A stretch of DNA of 64,000 nt from the NCBI GenBank assembly GCA_020634565.1, contig JACKBN010000018.1, positions 1 to 64,000 on the forward strand, written 5' to 3'. Position numbers and translations under genes: made by a program. The stretch's first letter is position 1; each line of letters opens with the position of its first letter. This document shows positions 35,360-44,700 of the stretch, piece after piece. The notes beneath the pieces were generated by a model. It was given only the letters and a program-made list of their open reading frames with translations, had not been told where the DNA came from and searched no databases. The stretch comes from Ardenticatenaceae bacterium (GTDB lineage: Bacteria; Chloroflexota; Anaerolineae; Promineifilales; Promineifilaceae).

Positions 35360-35429
35360 AGATTGGAGATTGGGGAAGCGTCGCGACGAAGGCGATCAAT
35401 CTCCAATTAACTAATCTCCAATTTCCCCC
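35346..35429. repeat. dispersed hairpin repeat, TTGGAGATTAG family
   Basis: An imperfect inverted repeat: GGAAATTAGAGATTGGAGA on the left and TCTCCAATT / AATCTCCAATTTCC on the right, with an insert rich in CG in the loop. It overlaps the last codons and stop of folP and ends 7 nt before the ribosome binding site (AAAGGGAG) of the acyl-CoA dehydrogenase. A related copy is at 36538-36598. Confidence 0.7.
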
Positions 35430-35446
35430 AAAAGGGAGCAAAAATT

Positions 35447-36538
35447 ATGTTAGATTTTCGCTTAGATGAAGAACAGAAGATGCTAACCGATGCCATTGCC
35501 CGTTACGCCAATGAGCGGATGCGCAAGGTGTTTCGGGATGCGGAGGAAGACGGCCGTATTCCTCCAGAGGTCGTGCAGGCAGGCTGGGAACTGGGCATTT
35601 TGCCCACCGGATTGCCGGAAGCGTACGGCGGCTTTGGCGAATACACGGCGCTGACCGGCGTGCTAGCCAGCGAAGCGCTTGCCTGGGGTGATTTGGCCAT
35701 CGCCCTGAACGTGATGGTGCCCAATCTGGTCGCCGTGCCGGTGATGCTGTGCGGCACCGAGGTGCAAAAAGAGGCGTACCTGCCCCAGTTTTGCGACGAG
35801 GGAATGCCCGCCATGACGGCCGCTTTCACCGAGCCAATCGTCAAGTTTGACCCGTATAACCTGAAGACAACGGCCGTTCGCGATGGTGATGCGTATGTGT
35901 TGAATGGGATGAAAACGGCCGTGCCGCTGGCAGAAACGGCTGAACTCATCCTGGTCTACGCCAACGAAGATGGCAAAACGCAGGCGTTCCTTGTGCCCGC
36001 GGACGCGGCTGGTTTGTCCATCGACAAAAAAGCGAAGCTGATGGGGGTTAAAGGGCTGCCCACCTTCATGGTGACGCTGGCCAACTGCCGCGTTCCGGCC
36101 GAGAACAAGCTGGGCGGCGAAGATGGCATCGACTTTGGCCTGATTTTGAACCACAGCCGAATTGCCCTCGGTGCAGCGGCCGTCGGTGTGGCCCGCGCAG
36201 GCTACGAATATGCGCTCGATTACGCCAAGCAGCGCGTTCAGTTCGGTGAGCCGATTGCCCACAAGCAGTCCATCGCCTTCATGCTGGCCGACATGGCTAC
36301 GGACATTGACGAAGCCCGCCTGCTGGTGTGGGAAGCAGCCTGGCAGATGGACCAGGGCAAGGACATCACCCGTGACGCCACGCTGATGAAGCAGCGCGTC
36401 GATGACATCGTGGTGCAGGTGGCCGACCGGGCGCTGCAAGTGCTGGGTGGCTACGGCTACATCCGCGAATATCCGGTGGAACTGTGGCTGCGTAACGCGC
36501 GTGGTTTTGCCTCATTTGATGGACTGGCGATTGTTTAG
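35447..36538 (+). CDS. acyl-CoA dehydrogenase
   Basis: FAD enzyme making trans-2-enoyl-CoA from acyl-CoA, first step of beta-oxidation. 363 residues, slightly shorter than the usual ~380. N-terminal helices (DEEQKMLTDAIARYANERM), the middle beta domain (AMTAAFTEPIVKFDPYNL) and C-terminal bundle (YALDYAKQRVQFGEPIAHKQ, VLGGYGYIREYPVELWLRNAR). The motif region between ~125 and 140 lacks the textbook TEP-xxGSD sequence, so the substrate class is uncertain. AAAGGGAG is well placed. Followed by a second dehydrogenase gene, a repeat hairpin lying between them. Confidence 0.92.
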   Translation: MLDFRLDEEQKMLTDAIARYANERMRKVFRDAEEDGRIPPEVVQAGWELGILPTGLPEAYGGFGEYTALTGVLASEALAWGDLAIALNVMVPNLVAVPVMLCGTEVQKEAYLPQFCDEGMPAMTAAFTEPIVKFDPYNLKTTAVRDGDAYVLNGMKTAVPLAETAELILVYANEDGKTQAFLVPADAAGLSIDKKAKLMGVKGLPTFMVTLANCRVPAENKLGGEDGIDFGLILNHSRIALGAAAVGVARAGYEYALDYAKQRVQFGEPIAHKQSIAFMLADMATDIDEARLLVWEAAWQMDQGKDITRDATLMKQRVDDIVVQVADRALQVLGGYGYIREYPVELWLRNARGFASFDGLAIV

Positions 36539-36598
36539 AGATTAGAGATTGGAGACTAGAGATTGCGCAATCTCCCATTCGCCAATCTCCAATCTCCG
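36538..36598. repeat. dispersed hairpin repeat, TTGGAGATTAG family (second copy)
   Basis: AGATTAGAGATTGGAGACTAG and, after a central AGATTGCGCAATCT palindrome, CCAATCTCCAATCTCC on the other arm. It begins at the stop codon of the first acyl-CoA dehydrogenase and ends just before the CGGAG ribosome binding site of the next. Confidence 0.7.
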
Positions 36599-36615
36599 AA
36601 ACGGAGTAGACAAAA

Positions 36616-37892
36616 ATGATTAGTTTCGAGATTCCTGAATCAATTTTGAACCAAAGCCAGATGACCAAAATGGTGGCAGAGCAGGCGATGCGGCCGTTTT
36701 CCCGTGATTTGGATGAGCATGAGCACCAGCGGCCGGAAATGTTTGTGAATATGACCTGGCCTTTTGCCCAGCAGATGATGAAGTCCTCGCTGAAAAGCGT
36801 GGAAAAGCGCCTGAATGGCAATGGCACCAATGGCCATAATGGCCACTCTGCGCCCAAAGGGCCAGACTTTTCGATTTTGGGCTTCATTATGATGGTGGAG
36901 CAGATGAGCTGGGGCGATGCGGGGCAATACCTTTGCTTACCTCACCCGATGCTGGGTGGATCGGCCGTGCAGGCGGCGGGCACGCCAGAGCAGCAAATCC
37001 GCTTCCTGAAAAAGTTTACCGAAGGCGATCCCAAGTGGGGGGCGATGGCTATCACCGAGCCGGGGGCTGGTTCTGACAATAGTTCGATGCGGACAACGGC
37101 CGTTCTCGACCCCGACACCAACGAATGGATCCTTAATGGCGAGAAAATCTTCATCACCAACGGCAAGCTGGCCCTGGATGAGTCTGACGGGTTGTGCGTG
37201 GTTTGGGCCACAATTGACCCCAACGCAGGCCGCGCCGGTATCAAATCGTTTGTGGTAGAAGGACACACGCCGGGGGTTTCCATCGCCAAGCAGGAGCACA
37301 AGCTGGGCATCCGCGCCAGCGACACCGTGGCGCTGCACTTCGACAACGTGCGGCTGCCGCGTTTGAGAATATGCTGGGCACGCTGGACCCACAGCAGCCT
37401 GCGGCCAACAAGGGTTTCAAAGGTGCGATGAAGACGTTCGACGCCTCACGCCCGGCCGTGGCCGCCAGCGCGATGGGTATTGCCCGCGCCGCCCTGGAGT
37501 TCACCCGCGACAAGCTGGCGGAAGAAGGCATCGTGCTGGATTACACCAAGCCGCGCCATGAACTCACCGCCATCGAGCGCGACCTGATGGAGATGGAAGT
37601 GCGGCACAAAGGTGCCTGGCTGCTCACGCTGCGCGCCGTCGGCATGATGGCCCACGGCGAGAGCAACCGGCTGGCGGCCAGCATGTGCAAATTCCGCGCG
37701 GGTGAGGCCGTCACCTGGATCACCCAGAAGGGCGTAGAATTGCTTGGCCCGATGGGTTACTCGCGTGAATGGCTGGCCGAAAAGTGGATGCGCGATGCCA
37801 AAATCAACGACATCTACGAAGGTACGAAGCAGATCAACCAACTGATCATTGCCCGGTCGATTTTGGGCTACAGCCGACGGGAATTAAAGTAA
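36616..37892 (+). pseudogene. acyl-CoA dehydrogenase, interrupted by one frameshift
   Basis: A full-length (~425-residue) long-form acyl-CoA dehydrogenase in two overlapping frames: 36616-37431 (through DNVRLP) and from about 37358 in another frame (AFENMLGTLDPQQPA to the stop at 37892). All expected blocks are otherwise present: AITEPGAGSDNSSMRTTAV, ILNGEKIFITNGK, GIRASDTVALHF, then GIARAALEFTRDKLAEEG and YEGTKQINQLIIARSILGY. Restoring one G in CTGCCGCGTTTGAG would give LPAFEN. A real mutation, a sequencing or assembly error, or rarely programmed shifting all fit. CGGAG precedes the ATG. Confidence 0.85.
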
Positions 37893-37900
37893 TCAGTATT

Positions 37901-37960
37901 CGGTAAACAGTAATCAGTTTGGGCGACTGGTGGTACACTCGCTTGAACTGATTACTGACC
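37901..37960. repeat. dispersed hairpin repeat, AATCAGTAATC family
   Basis: Perfect 12-bp inverted arms CAGTAATCAGTT (37908-37919) / AACTGATTACTG (37946-37957), flanked by GTAAACAG and ACCACTGA remnants. Between the second acyl-CoA dehydrogenase and the fadN-like gene. Confidence 0.7.
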
Positions 37961-38011
37961 ACTGACTCACTGAACAGAGCCTCACTGACAAGTCAAACGA
38001 AGGAGAAACAG

Positions 38012-40396
38012 ATGACATATTCGATACGAAAAGCGGCCGTTATCGGGGCCGGGACGATGGGCGGGGGTATTGCCGCGCATCTGGCCAACATCGGTATTCC
38101 GGTGGTGCTGCTAGACATGGTTCCACCCAATCTGAGCGATGCCGAGAAAAACGATCCCAGGGCGCGCAATAAAATTGTGCAAAGTTTGTACGATCGCATG
38201 GCGAAGGCGCGTCCGGCGAATCTGGCCCGCAAGGACCGGGGTGATCTCATTACTCTGGGCAATTTGGAAGATGATTTTGACCTCCTCGCGGATTGTGACT
38301 GGATTGTCGAGGTCATTATTGAGCAGCTCGCGCCCAAGCAGGCGCTGATGGAGCGCATCGAGGCGGTGCGCAAGCCGGGCAGCATTGTCAGCAGCAACAC
38401 GTCTGGGATTCCGATTAATGAGATTGCAGACGGCCGTTCCGACGAGTTCAAAGCTCATTTCCTGGGCACCCACTTTTTCAACCCGCCGCGCTACCTCAAG
38501 CTGCTGGAAGTAATTCCCACGCCAGACACCGATCCCGAAGTGGTGGACTTTATGGTGGAATTTGGCAGCGACGTGCTGGGCAAAGGCGTGGTGGTCTGCA
38601 AAGACACGCCCAACTTCATCGCTAACCGCTTCATTGCCATTGTGGGTTCGTATTTGGCCGAGTATGCGTTGGAGAATGGGTACACCATCGCTGAGGTGGA
38701 CGCCATCACCGGGCCGCTGGTGGGCCATCCCAAAACCGCCACCTTCCGCCTGACGGATTTGGTGGGGCTGGACGTGATGATGCACGTCAACAACAACCTC
38801 TACCCGGCCATCGCCCATGACCCATACCGCGAAATTTTGAAAGGCCCCAAGAGCACGGCGCTGAACGAAAAGCTGGCGGCCAACAAATGGCTGGGCAACA
38901 AGAGCGGCCAGGGCTTTTACAAGCAGGTGCGCGTGGGCGGCAGTCGTGAATTCCACACGATTGACCCGGAAACACTGGAATATTCGAATCCGCCGAGCGT
39001 GCGGTTTGACTCCGTGGGGGCGGTGCGCAAGATTGAAGATTTGGGCGAGCGGCTGCGCAAGCTGCTGGAATTTGACGATCGCGCCGCCAATTTTGTGCGC
39101 GACACCACCTACTACATGCTGGCCTACGCGGGCTACGTCACGCCCGAAATTGCTCACTCCATTGTGGATGTGGACAACGCCAACCGCTGGGGGTTTGCTC
39201 ATGAAGCCGGCCCATTCGAGATTTGGGACATGCTGGGCGTGGCCGACACCATCGAGAAGATGGAAGCGGCGGGTCTGGAAGTGGCCGATTGGGTGAAGGA
39301 GATGGTTGCGGCCGGGCACGAGAGCTTTTATAAAGACGGCCGTTACTACGACTTCCAAACCAAGCAGTACAGCCCTGTTCCGATTGACGAGAAAAATATC
39401 ACCGTACTCGGGCTGCATGAGGCGAACAAAGAAATCGCCCGCAACGACAGCGCCAGCCTGCTAGACATGGGCGACGGCGTGCTGCTGTTTGAGTTCCATG
39501 CCAAAATGAACGCCATCGACGACGGCATTATTTCTATGGGGCATGAAGCGTTGGCGCGACTGGACAGCGACTTTGATGCGCTGGTGGTTGGTAACGATGC
39601 AGATAACTTCTGCGTGGGCGCCAATCTGTTTGCGGTGGGCGTTGCGGCTGCCAGCGGCATGTGGGATCAACTGAACCAGATGATTCATGGCCTGCAATCG
39701 TTGACGTTTGGCTTGCAACATGCACCAAAACCGGTGGTAACGGCCGTTCGTGGCATGGCCCTCGGGGGTGGCGTGGAGATGGCTTTGGCCGGTTGGGAAG
39801 CGGTCGCTGCCCACGAAAGCTACATGGGCCTCGTGGAAGTTGGCGTTGGTTTGATTCCTGCGGGCGGTGGCTGTAAAGAACTTTTGCGCCACAGAATTAA
39901 CCCCGTGATGAAAACACCAAACGCTGATGTGCTGCCCGTTTTGCAAGAGGTGTTTACCCAGGTCGCTACCGCCAAAGTGGGCGAATCTGCCTGGCAGGCC
40001 AAAGAAATGGGCTACCTGCACGAAGAAGACCTGATTGTGATGAATTCCGATCATCGTTTGGCGGTGGCTAAGGCTCGTGCGTTGCAGTTGGTGGAAATCG
40101 GGGCGCGCCCGCCGGAAGCAGAGAAAATCTATGCCGCCGGGCGGGATGCGCTGTACGCCCTCAAGCTGGGCGTGCAGGGCTTCCTTTGGGGCAACTACGC
40201 CAGCGAACACGACGCGCTGATCAGCGGCAAGCTGGCGCACGTGCTCACTGGCGGTGACCTGAGCACCGGCACCTGGGTGGACCCGTGGTACATCCTCGAT
40301 TTGGAGCGGGAAGCGTTCCTTTCGCTGCTGGGTGAAGAGAAAACCCGCGAGCGGATGACGCACATGCTGACGACTGGAAAACCACTACGCAATTAA
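38012..40396 (+). CDS. fadN: 3-hydroxyacyl-CoA dehydrogenase / enoyl-CoA hydratase fusion (FadN type)
   Basis: Carries beta-oxidation steps 2 and 3 on one chain. 794 residues, with the dehydrogenase first and the hydratase last, as in B. subtilis FadN and opposite to E. coli FadB. NAD fold at the N-terminus: AAVIGAGTMGGGIAAHLAN; catalytic His in HFLGTHFFNPPRYLKL; CKDTPNFIANRF; a second HAD_C region (TTYYMLAYAGYVTPEIAHS). Crotonase part ~480-680: NFCVGANLFAVG and VRGMALGGGVEMALAGWEAV. A GAAGGAGAAA site is well placed. Forms an operon with the thiolase 12 nt downstream. Confidence 0.94.
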   Translation: MTYSIRKAAVIGAGTMGGGIAAHLANIGIPVVLLDMVPPNLSDAEKNDPRARNKIVQSLYDRMAKARPANLARKDRGDLITLGNLEDDFDLLADCDWIVEVIIEQLAPKQALMERIEAVRKPGSIVSSNTSGIPINEIADGRSDEFKAHFLGTHFFNPPRYLKLLEVIPTPDTDPEVVDFMVEFGSDVLGKGVVVCKDTPNFIANRFIAIVGSYLAEYALENGYTIAEVDAITGPLVGHPKTATFRLTDLVGLDVMMHVNNNLYPAIAHDPYREILKGPKSTALNEKLAANKWLGNKSGQGFYKQVRVGGSREFHTIDPETLEYSNPPSVRFDSVGAVRKIEDLGERLRKLLEFDDRAANFVRDTTYYMLAYAGYVTPEIAHSIVDVDNANRWGFAHEAGPFEIWDMLGVADTIEKMEAAGLEVADWVKEMVAAGHESFYKDGRYYDFQTKQYSPVPIDEKNITVLGLHEANKEIARNDSASLLDMGDGVLLFEFHAKMNAIDDGIISMGHEALARLDSDFDALVVGNDADNFCVGANLFAVGVAAASGMWDQLNQMIHGLQSLTFGLQHAPKPVVTAVRGMALGGGVEMALAGWEAVAAHESYMGLVEVGVGLIPAGGGCKELLRHRINPVMKTPNADVLPVLQEVFTQVATAKVGESAWQAKEMGYLHEEDLIVMNSDHRLAVAKARALQLVEIGARPPEAEKIYAAGRDALYALKLGVQGFLWGNYASEHDALISGKLAHVLTGGDLSTGTWVDPWYILDLEREAFLSLLGEEKTRERMTHMLTTGKPLRN

Positions 40397-40408
40397 AGGA
40401 GACAAATT

Positions 40409-41590
40409 ATGACACGAGAAGCAGTCATTGTAGCGGCCAGTCGTACGGCCGTAGGAAAAGGTAAACGAGGCACCACCCGCAACTGGCGCTCCGACGAGAT
40501 GGCCGCAGCCGTTGTGGCCGAAGTGATGCGGCAGGCGGAAGCGCTGAATCCGCAAGATGTGGATGACGTGATTATGGGCTGCGCCATGCCCGAAGGGGCG
40601 CAAGGGCTGAACTTTGCCCGCACCATCGCGCTCCGCGCCGGGCTACCGGTGGAAGTGCCGGGCATGACGGTGAATCGCTTTTGCTCCAGCGGCCTGCAAA
40701 CCATCGCCCTGGCCGCTGAGCGCATTATTGCCAACGGGGCAGATGCAATTATCGCAGGTGGCGCGGAAACGATGAGCCTGGTGCCGATGACCGGTTTTCG
40801 AGTGAACCCGAATCCGTACATGGTGGAAAATGCACCCGAAGTGTACATGGGCATGGGGCTCACGGCCGAACGCGTTGCCGATGAGTACGAGGTGAGCCGT
40901 CAGGCGCAGGATGAGTTTGCCCTGCGCAGCCATCAACGGGCCATGGCCGCCTACGAAAAAGGGTTGTTCAAAGACGAGATTTTGCCCATCGAGATTGAAG
41001 AAGTAACGCCAGGGCCGGATGGTCCGCAGCGGCAAACCATCGTTTTTGACCGGGATGAGCACATCCGCCCAGAGACGACATTGGAAGGGCTGTCCAAGCT
41101 GCGCCCGGTGTTCAAAATGGGCGGTTCTGTCACCGCTGGGAACGCGTCGCCGTTAAGTGATGGGGCAGCGGCCGTTTTGGTGATGGAGCGCAGCAAAGCC
41201 GAAGCGTTGGGGCTGAAGCCGCTGGCTCGTTTTGTGGGCTTCAATGTGGGTGGTGTGCGTCCAGAAATTATGGGCGTGGGGCCGATTACGGCCGTTCCGC
41301 GTTTGCTGAAGCGCACCGGCATGGCGCTGAGCGACATCGACCTGATTGAGCTGAATGAAGCGTTTGCGGCGCAAGCTGTGGCCGTGATTCGTGAGTTGGG
41401 CTTTGATGAAGAGAAGACCAACGTGAACGGCGGCGCGATTGCTTTGGGGCATCCGTTGGGCTGCACCGGGGCCAAGCTGACGGTGCAAATCATCAACGAG
41501 ATGAAGCGGCGCGGCAACCAGTTTGGCATGGTAACGATGTGCATCGGCGGCGGTATGGGTGCTGCGGGCATCTTTGAGAATTTGAATTAA
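40409..41590 (+). CDS. fadA: acetyl-CoA acyltransferase (thiolase)
   Basis: Final beta-oxidation step: thiolytic cleavage of 3-ketoacyl-CoA. 393 residues. Nucleophile Cys92 in NRFCSSGLQTIA, GGAETMSLVPM, ITAVPRLLKRTGM, active-site His in GGAIALGHPLGCTGA and the second Cys in CIGGGMGAAG. AAAGGAGA sits before the ATG. Last gene of the fatty-acid oxidation cluster, followed by a strong terminator. An anabolic acetyl-CoA acetyltransferase is less likely given the neighbours. Confidence 0.94.
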   Translation: MTREAVIVAASRTAVGKGKRGTTRNWRSDEMAAAVVAEVMRQAEALNPQDVDDVIMGCAMPEGAQGLNFARTIALRAGLPVEVPGMTVNRFCSSGLQTIALAAERIIANGADAIIAGGAETMSLVPMTGFRVNPNPYMVENAPEVYMGMGLTAERVADEYEVSRQAQDEFALRSHQRAMAAYEKGLFKDEILPIEIEEVTPGPDGPQRQTIVFDRDEHIRPETTLEGLSKLRPVFKMGGSVTAGNASPLSDGAAAVLVMERSKAEALGLKPLARFVGFNVGGVRPEIMGVGPITAVPRLLKRTGMALSDIDLIELNEAFAAQAVAVIRELGFDEEKTNVNGGAIALGHPLGCTGAKLTVQIINEMKRRGNQFGMVTMCIGGGMGAAGIFENLN

Positions 41591-41640
41591 GTTTGATTGG
41601 TTCGAGTGCATGCTTGAACTGGTTTTAATTGTATGAAACC

Positions 41641-41680
41641 AAATAAAAATGACCTGATTTTGTCAGGTCATTTTTATTTT
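41641..41680. terminator. bidirectional terminator after fadA
   Basis: AAATAAAAATGACCTGA / TCAGGTCATTTTTATTT with a 5-nt loop. Separates the plus-strand beta-oxidation genes from the convergent surface-protein gene. Confidence 0.93.
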
Positions 41681-41705
41681 GAGCCAAAACCGGGGGAGTT
41701 TTGTT

Positions 41706-44700
41706 CTACTTATTGACTGTCGGAATAAATATCTGGTAAGGATTGATGGTCACTGTGATGCTGCCGGTGACGGAATCGGTGCCGTCGGACAGGGTGTAGG
41801 TGAAGGTTTCGGTGCCGATGAAGCCTGGATTGGGTGTGTAGGTGATGCTGGTGCCGTCGGTGGTGGCTTGGCCGTGTGCGGGTCGGCTAACGGCCGTTAC
41901 CACTAAACTGCTGCCTTCGACGGGGTCTTCATCATTTTCCAGCACCTGAATGGTGACTGGTGCGCCAGCCATCGTGGTGCCGGTGTCCAGATTGGCCTGG
42001 GGCAGATCGTTGACGGAGACGATGGTGATGTTCACCGTGGCGCTGTCGGTAAATTCACCGTCGCTGATGGTGTAGGTGAAGCTGTCGTGGCCGTGGTAGT
42101 TGGCGTCTGGCGTGTAGCGGATGTAGTTGCCTTGAATAACGGCCGTTCCGTGGGCAGCAGCGCTGATGTTAAGGATGGAAAGCGAATCGTTTTCGGGATC
42201 GCTGTCGTTGCTGAGCACGTAAATGAGGAGCGCAGAATCTTCCAGCGTTTCCGGCGTGTCGTTTTGCGCATGGGGGGCTGAGTTGCTGGCATCCACTTGC
42301 AAGTTGACGGTGACGGTAGCCGTGGCCGTACCGCCGTGCCCGTCGCTGATGGTGTAGGTGAAGGTTTCGCTGCCAGCAAAATCCAGCGCAGGCGTGTAGT
42401 CAATCAGGTTGCCATTGAGTACGGCCGTTCCGCCATGATTTGGCGTGCCGACGGATAGCAGCGTGAGGATGTCGTCTGTATCGGGATCGCTGTCATTGGC
42501 CAGGACGTTGAGCTGAATGGTGCTGCTGTTTTCGACGGCGGACTCGTTGTCGTCGTTGGCGATGGGTAGGTCGTTTACGGAGGTGATTTCAACCGTAACC
42601 GTCGTCGTGCTGGTACTGCCGCTGGCGTCGCTGATGGTGTAGGTAAAGACCTCTGTGCCAAAGAAGTTAAGCGCTGGTGTGTAGTCGATTTGGCTGCCGT
42701 TGAGAACGGCCGTACCGCCATTGTCCGCCTCGCCCACGGCGTCAATCGTCAGGGTGTCGCCTGCGTCTGGGTCGGTGTCGTTGGCGAGAACTGCGAACGA
42801 AGTTGTGTCGCTATCTTCGGCAACGGTTTCGCTGTCGGCAACGGCCGTTGGGGCATCGTTTTCAGGGGTAACGGTGACGGTGACGGTCGCAGTGTCGCTG
42901 CCGCCGTGCCCGTCGCTGATGGTGTAGGTAAAGGTTTCTGTGCCTGCAAAATTGAGGGCTGGCGTGTAGTGGATATGGCTGCCACTGATTACGGCCGTAC
43001 CGCCCTGATCGGGTGTGCTAACAGAACTAATTGTCAGGCTGTCGCCTGTGTCTGGATCGCTGTCATTGGTGAGCACGGCGAAGGCAGTGGTGCCACTGTC
43101 CTCAGCGACGGTTTTGTTGTCATTTGTGGCCGTTGGGGCATCGTTGGCGCTGGTAACTTCAATAGTCACCGTTGCCCAATCAGAACCGCCGTTGCCGTCG
43201 CTGACGGTATAGGTAAACGTTTCGCTGCCGACGAAATTGGGGGCTGGTGTGTAGTCGATTTGGTTGTTGTTGAGTACGGCTGTTCCGCCTTCGCTTGTTG
43301 TCCCTACAGAGGTGATGGTTAGCGCATCATTTTCTACATCACTGTCGTTGGCCAAAACGTCTAGGGTGGTTGCGTTGCTATCCTCGGCGACTGTTTCGCT
43401 GTCGTCGTTGGCTATGGGCGCATCGTTCACAGAAGTGACGGTGACCGTTACGGTCGCTGTGCTGCTGCCGCCGTTGCCATCGCTGATGGTGTAGGTGAAG
43501 GTTTCACTGCCGAAGAAGTTAGCAGCGGGCGTGTAGTCAATTTGGTTGTTGTTGAGTACGGCCGTTCCGCCTTCACTTGTTGTCCCCACAGAAGTGATGG
43601 TTAACGAATCATTTTCCACGTCGCTGTCATTGGACAGTACGGAAAAGGTGGTTGTTGCACTATCTTCCGCAACCGTTTCGCTGTCGTCGTTGGCTATTGG
43701 GGCGTCGTTGACGGAGGTTACAGTTACAGTCACGGTGGCGGTGTCAGAGCCACCGTTGCCATCGCTGATGGTGTAGGTGAAGGTTTCGCTGCCGAAAAAG
43801 TTAGCGGCAGGTGTGTAATCGATCTGGTTGTTGTTGAGTACGGCCGTTCCACCGTTACTTGTTGCGCCCACAGACGTGATGGTTAGCGAATCATTTTCCA
43901 CATCACTGTCGTTGGCCAAAACATCGAGGGTGGTAGCGTTGCTATCCTCGGCGACGGTTTCGCTGTCGTCATTTGCAGTTGGTGCGTCGTTGACGGAGGT
44001 TACGGTTACAGTCACGGTAGCGGTGTCGGAACCGCCATTGCCGTCGCTGATGGTGTAGGTGAAGGTTTCACTGCCGAAGAAGTTAGCGGCGGGTGTGTAA
44101 TCGATCTGGTTGTTGTTGAGTACGGCCGTTCCGCCTTCACTTGTTGTCCCCACAGACGTGATGGTTAACGAATCATTTTCCACGTCGCTGTCATTGGACA
44201 GTACGGAAAAGGTAGTTGTTGCACTATCTTCCGCAACCGTTTCGCTGTCGTCGTTGGCCGTTGGGGCGTCGTTGACGGAGGTTACGGTTACAGTCACGGT
44301 GGCGGTGTCGGAGCCGCCGTTGCCATCGCTGATGGTGTAGGTGAAGGTTTCACTGCCGAAGAAGTTAGCGGCAGGTGTGTAGTCAATTTGGTTGTTGTTG
44401 AGTACGGCCGTTCCACCGTTACTTGTTGCGCCTACAGACGTGATGGTTAACGCATCATTTTCCATATCGCTGTCGTTGGCCAGAACGGCGAATGAGGTTG
44501 TGCCACTGTCTTCCGCGACGGTTTCATTGTCATTAACGGCCGTTGGCGCAACATTGATATGAAATGAAGTAAAGCTCCGCACAGATGATTGTGTGCTGCC
44601 CGTCACGTTGCTGGCCACAACTGTCCAGTAATACAGCGTGTCGGCTGTGAGGCCTGTAGCTGCAAAAGAAGTTGTCGTAATGCCACTTTGATCAATGAGT

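Noticed and set aside
42690..44340. Regularly spaced plus-strand open frames of ~76 codons every 282 bp
   Set aside because: They are antisense shadows of the tandem repeats in the minus-strand surface-protein gene.
43145..44550. CRISPR-like regular spacing
   Set aside because: The 282-bp period is coding, in frame and inside a secreted protein; there are no short direct repeats with unique spacers.
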